DNA of 12,016 bases from an uncultured Victivallaceae bacterium. GTDB taxonomy: Bacteria; Verrucomicrobiota; Lentisphaeria; Victivallales; Victivallaceae. Positions 8,167-12,016 of the stretch are shown piece after piece; the first letter of the stretch is position 1; every line of letters begins with the position of its first letter. A program made the position numbers and the translations under genes. The notes beneath the pieces are model-generated. The model had not been told where the DNA came from, made no database searches, and saw nothing but the letters and a program-made list of their open reading frames with translations. The DNA lies in NCBI GenBank assembly GCA_934663655.1, contig CAKUKT010000049.1:1-12016 (forward strand), in the 5' to 3' direction.

Positions 8167-9491
8167 AATCATTGCGCCGGGAGATTCTCGGCAAGGTTGA
8201 GGAGTATTACCGTCTGGTTCATCAACCGGCACCGGAGGCGCCGTTTGAACCGGGTAAAAGCCGGATCAATTATGCCGGGCGCGTATTTGATTCTGAGGAG
8301 ATGGTGCGTCTGGTTGATTCGGCGTTGGAGTTCTGGCTCACCTCCGGACGTTACACGCGCGAATTTGAAGAACACCTCGCGGAATTTATTGGAGTACGGT
8401 TCGCATTACTGGTCAATTCGGGCAGTTCCGCCAATCTGCTGGCGTTTTCAGCTCTGACCTCACCTCTGCTCGGTGACCGGAGAATCCGGCGCGGTGATGA
8501 AGTAATAACCGTTGCCTGTGCGTTTCCGACCACGGTCTCGCCGATCATCCAGTACGGAGCCGTGCCGGTTTTCGTTGATGTTGAACTTGGTACTGCGAAC
8601 ATCGACCCGACGCAGATCGAAGCCGCCGCCACGGAACGCACCCGCGCGGTGATGGCGGCGCACACCCTGGGGAATCCTTTCAATCTCAGGGCAATCAAGG
8701 AAATCTGCCGTCGCCGGGGCTGGTGGTTGATCGAAGACAACTGTGATGCGCTGGGTTCTCTTTACGAGGGGAAACCGACCGGGAGTCACGGTGATATCGG
8801 AACTTCGAGTTTTTATCCGCCGCACCATCTCACCACCGGCGAGGGAGGAGCGGTTTACACCGATGATCCACTGCTCAAGAAGATCATGCTGTCGCTGCGC
8901 GACTGGGGGCGGGACTGCTGGTGCGCATCCGGGGTGGACAATACCTGTGGTTGCCGTTTTACCCGTCAGTACGGTACGCTGCCGCTCGGATATGATCACA
9001 AATATGTGTACAGCCACTTCGGTTTCAATCTCAAGGCGACTGACCTGCAGGCGGCGATCGGGTGCGTCCAGCTCGACAAACTGCCGGAATTTATCCGGAA
9101 GCGGCGGGAGAATTTCGACGTACTGTACGAAGGGTTGAAGTCGGTCGAAGAAATTGATCTTTTTGAGAAATACCCCGAGAGCGAACCATCGTGGTTCGGT
9201 TTTCTGATGACGCTGAACTCAAAAGCGCGTTTTACCCGCAACCAGCTGGCGCAGTTCCTCGAATCGCGCAATATTCAGACCCGCAATCTCTTTGCGGGAA
9301 ACCTGCTGCGGCACCCCTGCTTTGAATCACTGAAAAAGGATGTCGACTACCGGATCGGCGCTCCGCTCGTCAACACCGACCGGATTATGAACGATTCGCT
9401 GTGGATCGGTGTTTATCCGGGAATGGATCGCCGGCGGCTTGATTACATGATCGAAAGCGTCAAAACCGCGGCAGTCCAGCTTTCACGGTGA
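8154..9491 (+). CDS. rfbH: CDP-4-keto-6-deoxy-D-glucose-3-dehydrase (E1)
   Basis: The product has 445 residues, the normal size. It is a PMP-dependent, [2Fe-2S] enzyme that removes the C3 hydroxyl of CDP-4-keto-6-deoxyglucose, the entry to CDP-3,6-dideoxyhexoses. Two hallmarks separate it from ordinary sugar aminotransferases. The PLP-binding Lys is replaced by His224 in SFYPPHHLT. The iron-sulphur cysteines follow C-X57-C-X1-C-X7-C exactly, at 197, 255, 257 and 265. The N-terminal region (INYAGRVFD, then SGRYTREFEEHLAEF, and NSGSSANL for cofactor phosphate) is also typical. It starts inside the rfbG end. The reaction normally needs the reductase RfbI/E3 (AscD, DdhD) to deliver electrons; no such gene is in the window. 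This is the last plus-strand gene here. Confidence 0.97.
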   Translation: MDKVESLRREILGKVEEYYRLVHQPAPEAPFEPGKSRINYAGRVFDSEEMVRLVDSALEFWLTSGRYTREFEEHLAEFIGVRFALLVNSGSSANLLAFSALTSPLLGDRRIRRGDEVITVACAFPTTVSPIIQYGAVPVFVDVELGTANIDPTQIEAAATERTRAVMAAHTLGNPFNLRAIKEICRRRGWWLIEDNCDALGSLYEGKPTGSHGDIGTSSFYPPHHLTTGEGGAVYTDDPLLKKIMLSLRDWGRDCWCASGVDNTCGCRFTRQYGTLPLGYDHKYVYSHFGFNLKATDLQAAIGCVQLDKLPEFIRKRRENFDVLYEGLKSVEEIDLFEKYPESEPSWFGFLMTLNSKARFTRNQLAQFLESRNIQTRNLFAGNLLRHPCFESLKKDVDYRIGAPLVNTDRIMNDSLWIGVYPGMDRRRLDYMIESVKTAAVQLSR

Positions 9492-9559
9492 CCCTGCCCT
9501 CCCCCACCTCGGCGTTCCCATTTCCCGCCGGCAGGTCGAATCCGGCGCTGCCATCCGAT

Positions 9560-9598
9560 AAAAAAAATTCCGGACCGGGCAGTTCCCCGATCCGGAAT
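9560..9598 (-). terminator. Intrinsic terminator of the hom-lysC operon
   Basis: Read on the minus strand, a 13-bp stem (arms 9598-9586 and 9579-9567) with one G-U pair and a 6-nt loop is followed directly by eight T residues (complement of the A-run 9560-9567). It begins 20 nt after the lysC stop codon. On the plus strand the same hairpin has a C-A mismatch and is not followed by T residues, so it should act mainly on lysC transcripts. Confidence 0.88.
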
Positions 9599-9617
9599 CT
9601 CTCCGCCCGGCGGCGGT

Positions 9618-11024
9618 TCAGGATTTTTCCACCAGTTCCCGGTGCAGGGCGATCTGCGCTTCCTGGAAATCGTCACGGCCGATCACGAACTGCATGTTCA
9701 CCTGACGCATACACTGGTCGAGCGCCAGAATGTTGATATGGGCATCCGCCAGTGCCCGCGCGGCGCGGGAGAGGAAGCCGGGCAGTTTCATATTGCTGCC
9801 GATGACACCGATGATCGCGACTTTGCGGGTTTCGATCTTGGCGCTGGGGAAATTCTTCTTAAGCTCCTCGATGCAGGGGTTCAATCCCGCAGACTTCTCC
9901 GAAACGTAGTGGGTAATGGTATTGGCATTGGTGTTTTTGGCGATGTAACTGAGATTGTACTTCGCAAAACTTTCGAGCACGTGGTAATCATAACCGCTGG
10001 TGCCCACCATCTCCGGATCAAATACTTCGATGGCGACGATGTCGCGGCGTCCGCAGATCATGTCCACCCGCGGCACCGGGGAAACATAATCCCGGCTGAT
10101 CAGGGTACCGGGATTGCCGGGATCGAAAGCGTTGGCCACCCGGATCGGAATATTGTGAAGTTCCATCGCCTTGGCCGCCCGGGGATGAATCGCCTCCATC
10201 GCCATGTCGGCCAGCTGATCAGCGATATCGAAATTGGTATGTCCGATGGTTTTCACCTTATCAACGCCGATCAGTTTCGGATCTCCGGTGGAGAGGTGAA
10301 ACTCCTTGTGAATAACCCCTTCGGCCGCCATGGTGACCACCGCCAGCTTGCTGAAGGTGATTTCGCTGTAACCGCGGTCGAACTTGGCCATCACTCCTTC
10401 GGCGCATTTCGCATAACCGGTTACAATCGGCATGCAGCTGGAGTAGTCGAGGCCGCCGAGGTGGTGAATGATCGTCTGCTCCATGTCGCCGGTTTCCTGA
10501 TCCCGCCAGCCGGAAAGATCGACAAATTCGGCGTTGACGGAATTGGCGCGCAGAATCAGCGTTGAATTGTAGGCGCTGTGAGCTTCTCCGATTGAACTGA
10601 GCAGTTCCCGGGTGGCGGGCAGATAGTCGCCGGGATTGAAGTGTCCGAAACTGCGCAGCTGCATCAAATGCAGCAGGCAGTTTTTCGCACCGTCCATCCG
10701 TTCGTTGATGACGTTGTCGGCTGCCTTCTGGTCAAGACCGAGTTCCTCAAACGAACGGTTGAGTTCGATCATCCGGGCTCGCGCCTTTTCAAGTTTTTCC
10801 TGCCACAGGTTGTTGTCACCGGCGGCGAAGCTTGCGTAGATACCCGGTTCCCCGGTTTTCTTACCTTCGAGCAGCAGGTCGGTGATGCCGCCGTAGGCCG
10901 AAACCACGAAAATACGGTTATAGAGTTCAGCGCCTTTGCGGCCGCCGATGATGACATTGCGCATCAGTTCCCCGAACCGGGTCATACTGGTGCCACCGAT
11001 TTTTTCAACGGTGTGGGTTCCCAT
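9618..11024 (-). CDS. lysC: Aspartate kinase (monofunctional, ectoine-group-like)
   Basis: The product has 468 residues and phosphorylates L-aspartate, the committed step to lysine, threonine, methionine and diaminopimelate. The start HTVEKIGGTSM carries the amino-acid kinase signature (Lys8, Gly10, Gly11, Thr12, Ser13); this opening resembles the Ask_Ect branch rather than the usual KFGGTS form. The kinase core runs to about residue 310 (VTGYAK, HLSTGDPKLIG and an IHPRAAKAM block). Two C-terminal ACT-like segments follow, about 325-395 and 398-465 (VAIIGVIGSNMK), which in the family bind feedback inhibitors. The ATG is supported by a GAGGAG ribosome binding site (11035-11040). The gene lies 29 nt after hom, so they form one operon, and ends at a strong terminator. 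No ectoine genes are visible, so the job is probably general biosynthesis. The aspartokinase call is secure; the subgroup is inference. Confidence 0.93.
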   Translation of the reverse strand: MGTHTVEKIGGTSMTRFGELMRNVIIGGRKGAELYNRIFVVSAYGGITDLLLEGKKTGEPGIYASFAAGDNNLWQEKLEKARARMIELNRSFEELGLDQKAADNVINERMDGAKNCLLHLMQLRSFGHFNPGDYLPATRELLSSIGEAHSAYNSTLILRANSVNAEFVDLSGWRDQETGDMEQTIIHHLGGLDYSSCMPIVTGYAKCAEGVMAKFDRGYSEITFSKLAVVTMAAEGVIHKEFHLSTGDPKLIGVDKVKTIGHTNFDIADQLADMAMEAIHPRAAKAMELHNIPIRVANAFDPGNPGTLISRDYVSPVPRVDMICGRRDIVAIEVFDPEMVGTSGYDYHVLESFAKYNLSYIAKNTNANTITHYVSEKSAGLNPCIEELKKNFPSAKIETRKVAIIGVIGSNMKLPGFLSRAARALADAHINILALDQCMRQVNMQFVIGRDDFQEAQIALHRELVEKS

Positions 11025-11053
11025 GTCTAAAATTCTCCTCGTGGCAGGGGTAC

Positions 11054-12016
11054 TCAGATATCCTCGATCCGCAACAGTTTGATCGGTGACTGGTTGATTG
11101 AAAGCACGCCGAGTTCGCTGATCGCCGCCCGGATTTCCCGCTCGCGGGCCGGATGGGTGAGAATCACCACTGCCGCCTCGCCGTCAACGGACTTGCTCTC
11201 ATGCTGTACCAGACTGGAGATACTGATCGAATGTTCAGCCAGCATCTGAGCGATCGACGCGATGACTCCGGGGCAATCCTTGACTCGGAAACGCAGATAG
11301 TAGCGGGAAACCACCTCCTCCATCGGCAGCACCGTATCGAAAAGTTTTCCGGCCCGGAATGCCGGAATCCGGCCGACACAGCTCCGGGAAAGGTTGAGTG
11401 CGGCGTCGATGATATCGGCGCAGACCGCGCTGGCGGTGGCCCGGCGTCCGGCGCCGCGGCCGTAAAAGAGGGTCTGGCCGACGAAGTCGCCGTCCACCAT
11501 CACCCCGTTGAAGACATCGGAAATGTCCGCAAGCAGCGTATCTCGGGGAATCAGCGTCGGATGCACTCGCATCTCCACTTTTCCATTCTCGGATTTGATG
11601 ATGCCGAGCAGTTTTATCCGGTAACCGAGTTCGCCTGCCCAGTGGAGATCGACCAGTTCGAGGTCACGAATGCCTTCGACATGGATGGGTTCGAGCCCGA
11701 ACCAGCGTCCGAAGGCCAATGCAGAGAGAATCGCTGTTTTATGGGCGGTGTCAAATCCGTCGATATCCAGTGACGGGTTCGCCTCGGCATAGCCGAGACG
11801 CTGCGCATCGGCGAGCACCGCCGGGAAATCGACGCCTTCACGTTCCATCCGGGTAAGGATGTAGTTGCAGGTGCCGTTCATGATCCCGTAGATCCGACTG
11901 ATCCGGTTTGCGGCCAGTCCTTCCCGCATCGCCTTGAGAATCGGGATTCCCCCCGCCACGCTGGCTTCATACATCAGATCGACACCGGCTTTTTCCGCCG
12001 CGGCGAAAAGTTCCTC
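11054..12016 (-). CDS. hom: Homoserine dehydrogenase, C-terminal part (5' end outside window)
   Basis: The frame stays open to the right edge, so only the last 320 residues are seen; the N-terminal NAD(P)-binding domain lies outside. The enzyme reduces aspartate semialdehyde to homoserine, the branch point to threonine and methionine. The visible part contains the signature YEASVAGGIPI, the NGTCNYIL strand, the substrate and catalytic region DIDGFDTAHK (usual form DVxGxDAAxK), and the Lys of ELGYRIKLLG. The last 80 residues or so (YYLRFRVKDCPGVIASIAQML onwards) form an ACT domain, where threonine feedback normally acts. It ends without a fused kinase, so it is the monofunctional type. It precedes lysC by 29 nt, consistent with joint regulation of the aspartate pathway; any promoter or leader lies beyond the window. 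Confidence 0.96.
   Translation of the reverse strand, partial: EELFAAAEKAGVDLMYEASVAGGIPILKAMREGLAANRISRIYGIMNGTCNYILTRMEREGVDFPAVLADAQRLGYAEANPSLDIDGFDTAHKTAILSALAFGRWFGLEPIHVEGIRDLELVDLHWAGELGYRIKLLGIIKSENGKVEMRVHPTLIPRDTLLADISDVFNGVMVDGDFVGQTLFYGRGAGRRATASAVCADIIDAALNLSRSCVGRIPAFRAGKLFDTVLPMEEVVSRYYLRFRVKDCPGVIASIAQMLAEHSISISSLVQHESKSVDGEAAVVILTHPAREREIRAAISELGVLSINQSPIKLLRIEDI

Noticed and set aside
7156..8232. 358-codon minus-strand open frame over rfbG and the rfbH start
   Set aside because: It is a shadow of the well-supported rfbG; the translation is Arg- and Pro-rich with no recognisable domain.
9642..10565. 307-codon plus-strand open frame opposite lysC
   Set aside because: LysC on the minus strand has clear kinase and ACT motifs. 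The plus-strand frame has no ribosome binding site or family match that I can see.

Overview
The window is a gene-dense, GC-rich bacterial chromosomal segment (roughly 60% GC by eye). It carries ten protein genes and no RNA gene, CRISPR array, insertion sequence or phage gene that I can see. The gene mix suggests a Gram-negative, carbohydrate-degrading bacterium, and I lean towards the PVC group (Lentisphaerota, Verrucomicrobiota or Planctomycetota). The clues are the GH20-like barrel protein beside an SGNH hydrolase, an aspartokinase opening like the ectoine-type (Ask_Ect) group, an unusual peptidase-acetyltransferase fusion, and genes for a CDP-deoxysugar. This assignment is inference; nothing in the window fixes the phylum.

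Layout. Positions 2-3400 (+): a protein cut at its 5' end by the window edge that joins an M28-like metallopeptidase domain, a helical/winged-helix-like linker and an AAC(3)-type acetyltransferase domain. It is followed after 3 nt by an unrecognised protein with an ATP-cone-like N-terminus. Positions 3401-3517: an AT-rich gap with a candidate promoter. Positions 3518-4522 (+): a GH20-like TIM-barrel protein. Positions 4602-9491 (+): a close-packed run of SGNH hydrolase, folE (GTP cyclohydrolase I), dtd (D-aminoacyl-tRNA deacylase), rfbF, rfbG and rfbH, with gaps of 30 nt or less or with short overlaps. Positions 9492-9617: a convergent intergenic region with a strong intrinsic terminator serving the minus strand. 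Positions 9618-12016 (-): hom (cut by the right edge), then lysC, 29 nt apart.

How the genes work together. RfbF, RfbG and RfbH catalyse successive steps from glucose-1-phosphate to CDP-glucose, then CDP-4-keto-6-deoxyglucose, then the 3-deoxy intermediate. RfbH keeps both hallmarks of the true dehydrase: a His in place of the PLP-binding Lys, and the full [2Fe-2S] cysteine pattern. The reductase partner (RfbI/E3) and the later enzymes are absent from the window, so the final sugar cannot be named. Hom and LysC form the entry to threonine, methionine and lysine synthesis. FolE and Dtd are housekeeping functions that share the transcription unit of the sugar genes.

I see no clear-cut novel defence or mobile system. 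The items most worth a second look are the M28-AAC(3) fusion, the orphan ATP-cone-like protein encoded directly after it, and the incomplete CDP-deoxysugar module inside a housekeeping operon.
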